A stretch of DNA of 33,963 nt from Helicobacteraceae bacterium. Lineage in GTDB: Bacteria; Campylobacterota; Campylobacteria; Campylobacterales; SZUA-545. How positions within the stretch are numbered: the first letter of the stretch is position 1; each line of letters begins with the position of its first letter. Under the pieces are notes generated by a model, which saw only the letters and a program-made list of their open reading frames with translations, made no database searches and had not been told where the DNA came from. The position numbers were made by a program, and so were the translations under genes. The stretch is taken from assembly GCA_031286325.1 (NCBI GenBank), contig JAITUT010000022.1, positions 1 to 33,963 on the forward strand. Direction: 5' to 3'. Below, piece after piece: positions 1 to 7,280 of this stretch.

Positions 1-40
1 TACGCCCCCGCCTATCCTCGTAAAACTCTATCTCATACAC
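1..40 (-). CDS. Partial RelE/HigB-like toxin start (runs off window)
   Basis: Only the first 13 codons are visible, reading leftward off the edge. A GTG at 38-40 is preceded by AAAGGA at five-base spacing and opens a frame VYEIEFYEDRRGR. That N-terminus resembles the opening strand of HigB/RelE or Gp49-like toxins, which often begin with a YEIEFYED-type string. The same frame stays open upstream to a TAG at 170-172, so a longer protein is possible. The identification rests on a very short string and is weak; the antitoxin, if any, lies outside the window. Confidence 0.25.
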   Translation of the reverse strand, partial: MYEIEFYEDRRGR

Positions 41-242
41 TAATTTCCTTTGCCACGCTTGCCATTTTAACACAAGCCTATCTATCTCAACCTTAACAAA
101 AGCTAAGATATTGCGAAAATCTCTTAATCCTGCCGATTTTAGCGGTATGAAGAAAACTTCTTCGCTGTGCTATTTTGATATATTTAAGTCCTATATCAAG
201 CCCTGCTTAGGCGACAAAAATATCACCGAAATCAACCGCTAA

Positions 243-431
243 ACGAAATGTTTTCGTAGCCGAAAGTTCGCTTGCGGTTTCGCGCTGAAGCCAAAAAAGC
301 CGATCTACAAAAAACCGTTCTTAAACGACAAGATCGCGACTTTGACGACGCCCCAAAAGCGCGGCAAATACGAAATCCGCCTATACTTAAACAATAAAAT
401 AATCTCAAAAACTTTAATTGAGATAAAATAG
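243..431 (+). pseudogene. Relic of a beta-sandwich protein, C-terminal piece
   Basis: A frame ending in TAG at 429-431 encodes a tail (TTPQKRGKYEIRLYLNN and following) that matches the end of the intact neighbour at 447-1139, where APDSNGEYEVRSYVSS occupies the same place. The frame is closed by TAA at 240-242 and has no start codon or ribosome site, so this is read as the decayed 3' end of a paralogue of the neighbouring gene. The match is by eye on about 30 residues. Bases 41-242 show no convincing gene. Confidence 0.4.
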
Positions 432-446
432 GCAAAAGGATAAAAA

Positions 447-1139
447 ATGAGGAAAATAACAATTGCGGCTTTTGTCTTTTTGGCGGCTTTGGCGGTGAGC
501 CTCGCCGTGTATTTTGAGACGGTTCGTTCGGTTGAAAATCTGAGATTTTCGCTTGAAAAGCGGGAGTTTTTGCCCGCCGAACCTATTAAAATCACGCTTT
601 CAAATACCCCTAAGAGCTCCGATAATACGCGCTTTGTAATAGGGGTTTGGGTGAAGTCGTTAGAGAAAACCCTGCTGGCGGAGGCTAGACGTTTTAAGTA
701 TATGAACCAGCGCGAAATTGTTTTGTCCGCGCCGCGCAAAGCCGGGCATTACGAGCTCCGCGCCGCCGAAAAAAGAACGGGCGAAATGGAGGTTTTTGCG
801 CGCGAGGAACTTTCGGTTGTGAAAGCGGAAAATGCTTTCAAAATGGCGATTGACAAAGAAAATTATTCGCCCGATGATAAAATTAAGTTGAAGATCAGCG
901 GCGTGCCGATCGCGATCATAGATAACGAGCCTTTCGCGGCGATCTACGAAACGGATGCGCTTCTTGAAAATCCCAAGTCCAAAAAAACGCTTTCAACACA
1001 GTGTGTTTCGCAATGCGAGATTGTTTTTGACGCGCCTGATTCTAACGGCGAATACGAAGTTCGCTCCTATGTTTCATCTTTGCTCACGCACCCAGATATG
1101 CAAGTCGCCGCCCTGAAATTCAAAGTAAAAAAACGCTAA
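447..1139 (+). CDS. Secreted or anchored two-domain beta-sandwich protein
   Basis: A 230-residue protein of unknown function. An N-terminal hydrophobic stretch (about residues 4-22, after MRK) looks like a signal peptide or membrane anchor. The rest consists of two related beta-rich domains, about residues 28-125 and 126-230: LEKREFLPAEPIKITLSN in the first matches IDKENYSPDDKIKLKISG in the second, and EIVLSAPRKAGHYELRA matches EIVFDAPDSNGEYEVRS. The pattern resembles Ig-like or MG2-type extracellular domains, but no family is recognised. The second domain has a Cys pair (TQCVSQCE) that could form a disulfide. The ATG follows AGGA by eight bases. The downstream pseudogene starts directly at its stop (TAAATG). 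Confidence 0.75.
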   Translation: MRKITIAAFVFLAALAVSLAVYFETVRSVENLRFSLEKREFLPAEPIKITLSNTPKSSDNTRFVIGVWVKSLEKTLLAEARRFKYMNQREIVLSAPRKAGHYELRAAEKRTGEMEVFAREELSVVKAENAFKMAIDKENYSPDDKIKLKISGVPIAIIDNEPFAAIYETDALLENPKSKKTLSTQCVSQCEIVFDAPDSNGEYEVRSYVSSLLTHPDMQVAALKFKVKKR

Positions 1140-1746
1140 ATGAAAACCTGTGATTTTAATTGTTCTGACGTAATAATAAAAAAATATTTCCAAAAAAGCG
1201 TCTCACAAAAGAATACGATTAAATTAATCCTTATTTCTGAGGCGTTACCACAGGAAATTGGCGATTATTTTGACGGGAAAGGCGAGCCTAATATTTATCA
1301 AAAACACAAACACAATATTCAATTCTTTTGGACATAATTATAAAACTTATGAGGACTATTTGAATAGCGGAATATATTTAACAACGGCAATAAAATGCAT
1401 AAAAAAAGATTATTTAGTAAGCTCGGAAACATTAAAAAATTGTTCAATAATTCTGGAAAAAGAATTAGATGAATTTCCTAATAAAGAGGTCATAATGCTA
1501 ATGGGCGATTTTGCGATAAAAGCAATGAATTATATATGGAAACGGAAATATAATGAAAAAGTAATTACGGCAGGTTCTACATATAAAATACGGAATGGAA
1601 TTTATGAATCTAATGGATTAAGATTTTTTCCTTCATATACGCAAACAGGAGATAGTTTCGGCTTGGAAAAATCAAAAATTAAAATGATAAAAGATGATGT
1701 TGAAAAAGCATTAAAGATAATAAATAAACTATATGATATTATTTGA
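1140..1746 (+). pseudogene. Uracil-DNA glycosylase-like protein, frameshifted
   Basis: Two overlapping frames make one protein. The first (1140-1337) carries ILISEALPQEIGDYFDG; the second (open through 1746) carries LTTAIKC, LMGDFAIKAMNYI and FPSYTQTGDSF. In that order they resemble the UDG-superfamily fold: an N-terminal GE/SEA-type motif, an AVKC-like motif, a helix with LGxxAL, and HPS near the end. A single extra base between about 1306 and 1335 would join them. The segment is AT-rich and contains no GATC, unlike its surroundings, which suggests recent acquisition. Its ATG abuts the stop of the upstream gene. The family assignment is by motif impression only. Confidence 0.5.
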
Positions 1747-2286
1747 GAAAGGAGAAAATTACGGACATTTTTTTGTATGTACCGGACGCGCTTGCGGATT
1801 GGGAAATTGCTTTTCTCATTACCGAAATCAACAGCGGGAGATATTTGAAAAAGGACATTCAACCGTCTAGAATAATAAAAGCTGGTAATGATTTATCCTC
1901 AATAACTACAATGGGCGGTATAAAAATTACCCCAGATGTTGATGTTGATAAAATGAATGTTAAAAATGGGGATTTTATTGTTTTGCCCGGCGCTAATACA
2001 TGGCAAAATGGTAATAATCAAAAAATCCTAGATAAAGTATCAGATATTATCAATAAAGACATTACTGTCGCCGCAATTTGCGGGGCTACTTTCGCATTGG
2101 CTGATAATGGAATATTTGGACAACAGAAAACATACCAGTAATGATAAAGGGTATTTGAAAATGGTTTGTCAGAAATATAAAGGTGAAAATTTATATCAAG
2201 ACAAACCCGCCGTTGTTGATAATAACTTAATAACGGCGTCTGGTATTGCCCCATTAGAATTTACCTACGAAGTATTAAAAAACTAA
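1743..2286 (+). pseudogene. DJ-1/PfpI family protein, frameshifted
   Basis: The first frame (to TAA at 2139-2141) encodes a DJ-1/PfpI-type protein: DWEIAFLITEINSGR near the start, FIVLPGANTW in the middle, and the nucleophile elbow AAICGAT with its Cys. The rest of the family sequence (LDNRKHTSNDKGYLKMVC, then ITASGIAPLEFTYEVLKN) lies in another frame ending at TAA 2284-2286. Deleting one T of the TTT at 2115-2117 restores a continuous protein. The start is also doubtful: AAGGAG at 1749-1754 is followed six bases later by ACG, where ATG would be expected; TTG at 1743 is the alternative. AT-rich and GATC-free, like the preceding gene. Confidence 0.7.
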
Positions 2287-2290
2287 CCTA

Positions 2291-2484
2291 ATGAAAAATA
2301 ATACATTAAAAGCATGGTATAATTTATATAAAACACAAGAAAAAAAATATTTTCTTGAGTTAATGGGAGCATTACAATAAAGTACGGCGCAACTTCTTTT
2401 CTCATTGAGCGCAAAAACACGTCAGTTACAGCCAGAACGTTATGCGACAGTTGCGCGGTATATCGTAAAGCGCGAGATTTTTAA
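2291..2484 (+). pseudogene. Small broken gene, possibly winged-helix regulator
   Basis: ATG at 2291 opens a 29-codon frame (MKNNTLKAWYNLYKTQEKK...) ending at TAA 2378-2380. A second frame continues with IKYGATSFLIERKNTSVTAR and ends at TAA 2482-2484. Together they look like one small protein broken by a single frameshift near 2372-2385. The helical start and the following RKNTSVTAR string give a faint impression of a helix-turn-helix protein, but no family is recognised. It is the third consecutive broken gene in this AT-rich stretch. Confidence 0.3.
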
Positions 2485-2502
2485 GAGGAGTTGCGCGGCT
2501 TT

Positions 2503-2934
2503 TTAGCGAAGTTTTTTGATTTTAGCGCGCGAAAGTTTGTAGATCGCCGACGCGGGCGCGGCAAAGAACCCGCGCGAATCGCGCGTGATCGTATCGGCGA
2601 GATTTTCGGCGATATTAAGGTCAAATTCGCGCCCGCTTAAATTCGCGCTTGTGGAGTAAAACCAACTTTGCCGCGCGAAAAAACTTTTATGATCGCCCGA
2701 AGCGATTCTAACCGCCTCGCCGTTTGGGAAAAGAAATGTGATTTTGCGCGATCGGCGGATTAAATTTTTGTGCGCGGCTGGAACTCTAGCGAGAGTTTTG
2801 AGAGTCCTTAAATCGCGAGCGGCGCGTAGGATTTTTTGGCGCGGATCGCGACCTTTAATTAAATTTAAGCGAGCAGAATCAAGCGAAAGAAAGCCAGCGG
2901 TAGTGTCGGTTTGCGCGAGAAAAATCGCGTTCAT
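2503..2934 (-). CDS. tsaC: Short Sua5/YrdC-family protein, threonylcarbamoyl-AMP synthase-like
   Basis: This 143-residue protein carries the YrdC hallmarks: an N-terminal TDTTAGFLS string, the K/R-rich nucleotide site region (LIKGRDPRQK), and STSANLSGREFD near residue 95-106. The family makes threonylcarbamoyl-AMP from threonine, bicarbonate and ATP, the first step of the tRNA t6A37 modification. It is shorter than E. coli TsaC (190 residues). Whether it is the main enzyme or a YciO-like paralogue cannot be decided here. It is translationally coupled to the upstream transporter by a TAATG overlap. Confidence 0.75.
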   Translation of the reverse strand: MNAIFLAQTDTTAGFLSLDSARLNLIKGRDPRQKILRAARDLRTLKTLARVPAAHKNLIRRSRKITFLFPNGEAVRIASGDHKSFFARQSWFYSTSANLSGREFDLNIAENLADTITRDSRGFFAAPASAIYKLSRAKIKKLR

Positions 2935-4646
2935 TAGCTCTTTGGAACCTCAACTTCGGCGATTTTGGCGCGCTCTATCTTAAAGACCCGATCGCAACGC
3001 GCCAAAGTTGATAATCTGTGCGCGACAATCAGCAAAGTTTTGTCGTCCGCAAAGTCGTAAATTTCGTCCATAATCGCCGCTTCGGTTTTGGAATCTAACG
3101 CGCTTGTCGCCTCGTCCAGCACCATTATTGACGGATCGCCGTATAGCGCGCGCGCGATGCCTACGCGCTGTTTTTGCCCTCCGCTGAGCAAAATGCCGCC
3201 CTCGCCAACGCGCGTGTTTATGCCGTCGTGCGTCGTCAAAAAATCGTAAATGTTCGCTTGTTTTAGCGCGCGGACTATCTTTTCTTCGTCATAATGTTTG
3301 CCGAATGTGATATTTTCGGCTACCGAGCCGTCAAACAAATAAATATCCTGCGGGATTAGCCCGATTTTGCGCCGCCACGCGCGGACGTTTTCAATGGTGA
3401 TTTCTACTCCGTCCGCGTAAACGCCGCCCGAAACGGGTTTATAAACGCCGCTAAGCAGATCAATTAAAGTGCTTTTACCGCCGCCGCTCTCGCCGCAGAA
3501 ACCGATCTTTTCGCCCTTTTTGATCGTGAAATTCGCATTCTTTATCACGGGCTTGTCGGCGCGGAAGTGAAAATTCAGATCGCGCGTTTCAATAGCTTTT
3601 TCAAACGCGATCGGCGCGTCGCCTTCTTCGGGAATTTCGTATGATAATTCGTTGTAGCAATTTTCTACATTTATCAGATTTTTTTGTATAGTGTTGAACG
3701 CGTATAACATGTGTTGCGCGGAGGGCAAAAGCCTATATAAAACAAGCACGAACATTGATACGATCGGCACGATCGCCGCCGCGTCGCGGTATTTCCACAT
3801 AATATAAATTACCAGCGCGATCAAAATACAGAAACCAACCGTCTCCACAAATACGCGCGGGGTGTTGGCGAGTACATTGGTTTTCACGCCGCTCACAGTG
3901 ATTTCGCGCGATTGCAAACGAAAGTTTTCTGTGATTTCGGCGGAGTTACCCAACAGTTTTACGATCTTGAAATTATGCAAAGAGCTTTGCAAGATATGCT
4001 GACGTTTTTCTTGCAACTTTGAAGCCGCGTTGCCAAGCGATCTAATCTTGCGCGAAATTGATTTAAGGACGATTAAAACTTTGATCGCGAGAAATACTGT
4101 CAACACCAAAGTAATTTTCCATTGCACAAACAATATCATCGCATAAAGCATAATAAATATGAAAAATTCGTTAATTATCATATTCATATGGCGGAGCATT
4201 TCGCCCACGGCGTCGGCGTCTTTTGTAACGCGCTTGACGATCGTGGCGGTGTTGCTTTGCGTATGCTCTTGGTAACTACGCCGCAAAGAGCGCGCAAACA
4301 TTTTAGTAGTGATCTCCTCGCTAACGCGCTGGGCGAAAGCAAAGCCTATGAAAATGTTGATCATTTGCGTTAAAGCGCGGAAGATATAAAAGCCTAAAAG
4401 GACAAAACCCAGCGCGATCACAAAATCCGCCGCGTCCGCAAAGCCGAAAAAGTCAAAGACGCGCTTAAAGTGCGGGTTTGTTTGGATTAACGAGGGATTA
4501 GTCGCCACCGCCACAAAGGGCATAATCGCCCCCAAGCCGACAGTCTCGATCGCGCCAATTAGTATGGAATAAGGTATAAGGCACGCCCAAAAAATAATCC
4601 ACTTACGTCCCAAAATAAAAAAAAGCCGCCGCCAAAATTCGCCCAT
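2934..4646 (-). CDS. pglK: PglK-like lipid-linked oligosaccharide flippase (ABC exporter)
   Basis: A 570-residue half-size ABC exporter with a membrane domain followed by an ATPase. Visible motifs are Walker A GESGGGKST (about 385-393), signature LSGGQ (487-491), Walker B IMVLDE (507-512) and the switch His in VAHRLS (543). The membrane half resembles Campylobacter PglK (WlaB), with an IETVGLGAIMPF helix near the start and VLALYRLMPSA-type (here VLVLYRLLPSA) sequence in the last helix; length is close to the 564 of C. jejuni PglK. PglK flips undecaprenyl-linked glycan for protein N-glycosylation; no other pgl gene is in the window, so another lipid-linked substrate is possible. I prefer the ATG at 4644-4646 with GGAG four bases upstream; a TTG at 4688 would add 14 residues. 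Confidence 0.8.
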   Translation of the reverse strand: MGEFWRRLFFILGRKWIIFWACLIPYSILIGAIETVGLGAIMPFVAVATNPSLIQTNPHFKRVFDFFGFADAADFVIALGFVLLGFYIFRALTQMINIFIGFAFAQRVSEEITTKMFARSLRRSYQEHTQSNTATIVKRVTKDADAVGEMLRHMNMIINEFFIFIMLYAMILFVQWKITLVLTVFLAIKVLIVLKSISRKIRSLGNAASKLQEKRQHILQSSLHNFKIVKLLGNSAEITENFRLQSREITVSGVKTNVLANTPRVFVETVGFCILIALVIYIMWKYRDAAAIVPIVSMFVLVLYRLLPSAQHMLYAFNTIQKNLINVENCYNELSYEIPEEGDAPIAFEKAIETRDLNFHFRADKPVIKNANFTIKKGEKIGFCGESGGGKSTLIDLLSGVYKPVSGGVYADGVEITIENVRAWRRKIGLIPQDIYLFDGSVAENITFGKHYDEEKIVRALKQANIYDFLTTHDGINTRVGEGGILLSGGQKQRVGIARALYGDPSIMVLDEATSALDSKTEAAIMDEIYDFADDKTLLIVAHRLSTLARCDRVFKIERAKIAEVEVPKS

Positions 4647-4715
4647 AAGACTCCAAAAATTAAAAATTCCGCAAAAAACGTAGCGCAAAGAAGTGTAAAC
4701 TAATTTTAACTTTGC

Positions 4716-4721
4716 TATGCT
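4716..4721 (+). promoter_or_regulatory. Possible -10 box directly before gspF
   Basis: TATGCT, preceded by TTTGC, lies in the divergent gap between pglK and gspF. With usual -10 to start spacing, transcription would begin at or next to the gspF ATG at 4728, implying a leaderless message; this fits the absence of a ribosome-binding site. No good -35 is seen, which is common in Campylobacterota. Confidence 0.3.
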
Positions 4722-4727
4722 TTAACT

Positions 4728-5975
4728 ATGAAAAAATACTTTGAGGCGACCCTGGTTGCACGGGGCAAAAAAGTAGTGCAAAACTTCACCGCGAACGACC
4801 GCGGGCACGCTATGAATATGGCGCAAGCCGCAGGTATGGTGGTGAATGTGAAAGAGGTGCCGATGCCGCTTAATAAGCAGGTTGAGCTTCTCAAAGACGA
4901 GATTATCCTCCGCTTTTTCAACGGACCGGTGAAGCCGCAGGAGTGGATCGTGGCGATGCGGCAGATGGGCGTGATGCTCGCCGCGGGTATTTCGCTCTCC
5001 GACGCTTTGGCGGAGTCGGCAAACGCTACGCAGGATAAGCGCGGCAAAGATATTTTGTTGAAAGCGCTAGAAGATGTGGAGGCGGGCTTTAGCCTCTCGT
5101 CATCTTTGCAAAAGAGCGCGGCGCAGGTGGGCAACATTACGATGGCGCTTGTAACGCTCGGCGAAAAGACGGGTACTTTGGCGGAGTCTATGCTGAAACT
5201 CGCCGATATGATCGAGGAGTTGCGCGACAACCAAGCGAAAGTTAAAAAAGCCGTGCGCACGCCTATGATTACCCTTGTGGCGATGGCGATCGCATTTGTG
5301 GTGCTGATTATGGTTGTGGTGCCTAAGTTTAAGTCTATGTTCGACAGACTCAAAGCCGATCTGCCTATGCCGACAAAAGCGCTGATCGCCTGCGAATACT
5401 TCTTCACGAACTATTGGATGCTAGGTTTGGCGATAATTTTCGGCGTGAGCTACTCGCATAGGTGGGCTATGGAGAAACGTCCTACTTATAGGCTCAACTT
5501 TGATAGGCAGATAATGAAGGTCTATCTGATCGGCAGTCTTATGACGCTCGGGTTTTTCGGGCGTTTTATGTTGATTTTCAGCCAGCTTATTAAATCTGGC
5601 ATTCCGCTGACTGAAGCGATGGGTACCGCCGCGGGAACGATTGAAAACACGTTTGTGAAAAAGAAACTGGCGGAAGCCGCACACGGAATAGGGCAGGGCA
5701 AACAGCTCTCAGCCGCGCTTGACGAGACGGAGCTCTTTGAGCCTATGGTTTTGCAGATGATTAGATCGGGTGAGTCGAGCGGCGAATTGGATACTATGCT
5801 AGGTAGGATCGCGGACTATTACAGGATGCGCTTTAATAACTTAGTTGATAACTTTTCCGCGCTCTTGGAGCCGATTTTGCTGGCGTTTATCGGCGGTTTG
5901 GTGCTCTTTATCGCGCTTGGAATTATGCTTCCTATGTGGGATATTTCCTCCGCCGCAATGGGCAGGAAGAAATAA
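4728..5975 (+). CDS. gspF: Type II secretion/type IV pilus inner-membrane platform protein (GspF/PilC family)
   Basis: A 415-residue protein of the T2SSF family, the inner-membrane platform of type II secretion, type IV pilus and DNA-uptake machines. It has two repeated cytoplasmic domains, each with the family hallmark: GEKTGTL (145-151) and GESSGEL (348-354). Three membrane spans are visible at about 180-200, 226-243 and 381-402. In Campylobacter the relative CtsF serves natural transformation, so a role in DNA uptake or a pseudopilus is plausible; no ATPase or pilin gene is nearby to decide. No Shine-Dalgarno precedes the ATG; a TATGCT box ends six bases before it. trpS starts nine bases after its stop. 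Confidence 0.9.
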   Translation: MKKYFEATLVARGKKVVQNFTANDRGHAMNMAQAAGMVVNVKEVPMPLNKQVELLKDEIILRFFNGPVKPQEWIVAMRQMGVMLAAGISLSDALAESANATQDKRGKDILLKALEDVEAGFSLSSSLQKSAAQVGNITMALVTLGEKTGTLAESMLKLADMIEELRDNQAKVKKAVRTPMITLVAMAIAFVVLIMVVVPKFKSMFDRLKADLPMPTKALIACEYFFTNYWMLGLAIIFGVSYSHRWAMEKRPTYRLNFDRQIMKVYLIGSLMTLGFFGRFMLIFSQLIKSGIPLTEAMGTAAGTIENTFVKKKLAEAAHGIGQGKQLSAALDETELFEPMVLQMIRSGESSGELDTMLGRIADYYRMRFNNLVDNFSALLEPILLAFIGGLVLFIALGIMLPMWDISSAAMGRKK

Positions 5976-5984
5976 GGCGGCGCG

Positions 5985-6944
5985 TTGCGAATTTTATCGG
6001 GCATACAGCCCTCCGGCGACTTTCATCTGGGCAATTATTTCGGAATGATCGCCCAGATGGTCGCGGCGCAGGAAAAAGGCGAAGTTTTCGCGTTTATCGC
6101 GAATTATCACGCGATGACAAGCGTTTTTGACGGCGCGAAACTCAGATCGCAAACGATCGAGGCGGCGCGCGCGTTTTTGTCGCTTGGTATTGACTGTGAT
6201 CGCTCAATTTTTTGGTTGCAGTCCGCTATTCCCGAGGTCTTGGAGCTATACTGGGTTTTGAGCCAGCAGACTCCAATCGGGCTATTGGAGCGCGCGCACA
6301 GTTTCAAAGACAAAACCGCGCGGGGACTCGCCGCTTCGCACGGGCTTTTTAGCTACCCCGTTTTAATGGCGGCGGACATTCTGCTGTACGACTCTGATGT
6401 CGTGCCGGTCGGCAAAGATCAGATTCAGCACGTTGAGATCGCGCGCGACATCGCCGTGAAATTCAACAACGAATTTGGCGCCGATCTTTTGAAACTCCCG
6501 ACTTTTAGCGTCCCTGAAAGCGTAGCGGTCGTGCCGGGTCTGGACGGTGCTAAGATGAGCAAAAGTTACAAAAACACGATTGAGATTTTTCTTGATCGTA
6601 AAGCGCTTGAAAAGAAAGTCAAGCAGATCGTTACGCAGCCTGTCGCGTTAGAGGAGCCCAAAGAATGGCGCGGCGATTTTGTCTATGATCTATGCGCTTT
6701 GTTTTTGGACGAGGACGGCAAAGCGGCTCTGCAAAAACGTTACGAAAAGGGCGGCGAGGGACACGGACGCTTCAAAGCCTATTTAACGGATTTAATTTGG
6801 GACTTTTTCGCTCCCGCTCGCGCAAAATACGCCGATCTAACGGACGAAAAAGTCCTTGCGATCTTAGAGTTAGGTGCCGCGAAAGCCCGAAAAATTGCCG
6901 CTGAAAAGATGCGCCTAATCCGCTCCAAAGTCGGGATTATTTAA
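5985..6944 (+). CDS. trpS: Tryptophan--tRNA ligase
   Basis: A 319-residue class I aminoacyl-tRNA synthetase that charges tRNA-Trp. The HIGH-type motif is PSGDFHLGNY (9-18) and the KMSKS loop is KMSKS (190-194). Other family landmarks are GLLERAHSFKDK around 99-110 and VPVGKDQIQHVEIARDIA around 140-157. Length is normal for bacterial TrpS. The start is TTG at 5985-5987, since no ATG or GTG lies between the gspF stop and the essential IQPSG string. It is probably co-transcribed with gspF and read partly through coupling. Confidence 0.95.
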   Translation: MRILSGIQPSGDFHLGNYFGMIAQMVAAQEKGEVFAFIANYHAMTSVFDGAKLRSQTIEAARAFLSLGIDCDRSIFWLQSAIPEVLELYWVLSQQTPIGLLERAHSFKDKTARGLAASHGLFSYPVLMAADILLYDSDVVPVGKDQIQHVEIARDIAVKFNNEFGADLLKLPTFSVPESVAVVPGLDGAKMSKSYKNTIEIFLDRKALEKKVKQIVTQPVALEEPKEWRGDFVYDLCALFLDEDGKAALQKRYEKGGEGHGRFKAYLTDLIWDFFAPARAKYADLTDEKVLAILELGAAKARKIAAEKMRLIRSKVGII

Positions 6945-7270
6945 TTTTTTTAGACTTTTTACATCTGCTTCGATCGTGGTGAAATCTTTGTCGATTTCGT
7001 CGCTGATCTCTAGTAGATCGTTTTCGTTTATATCGCGCCCTTGCGCCAGACTTCATCGTCAATAAGAGCGGTGATCTTGCCCGAAGCGTCCGCGAAAGTA
7101 TACTTCTCGTCGCCTAGCACTTTCTCAATTTTGCCGCGCAGAAGCACGGGCGAGTCGTCTCGCAATTTTTTCGCCTCAGCCAGCCACGCTTAGCCGCCTC
7201 CGCGCTCTTACTCGTGAAATCCGCCGTTAAAAAGCCGCAGACAAATAAAAAAAACAGCCAAAATTCTCAT
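6915..7270 (-). pseudogene. YgiW/YdeI (BOF) OB-fold protein, multiply frameshifted
   Basis: Pieces in three frames assemble to a periplasmic OB-fold protein of the YgiW/YdeI (BOF) family: a signal-like start at ATG 7268-7270 (MRILAVFFICL), TADFTSKSAEAAKRGWL in a second frame, then SPVLLRGKIEKVLGDEKYTF and SGKITALIDDEVW in a third, and finally DINENDLLEISDEIDKDF. At least three shifts are needed to read it through. Family members are small envelope stress or tolerance proteins. The last frame stops at 6915-6917, inside the 3' end of the convergent trpS. Positioned just downstream of cpoB, possibly once the last gene of that operon. Confidence 0.75.
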
Positions 7271-7280
7271 ACGATCCATC

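Noticed and set aside
120-240. Possible TnpB/transposase fragment (minus strand, string AGLDIGLKYIKIAQ)
   Set aside because: Only a short generic string; no zinc finger, catalytic motif or transposon end is present.
232-739. Two minus-strand frames overlapping the start of the beta-sandwich gene
   Set aside because: The opposite strand has a ribosome site, signal peptide and internal domain repeat; these frames have none of these.
4715-5407. 230-codon minus-strand frame opposite gspF
   Set aside because: Ser/Thr/Ala-rich antisense shadow of a recognised gene.
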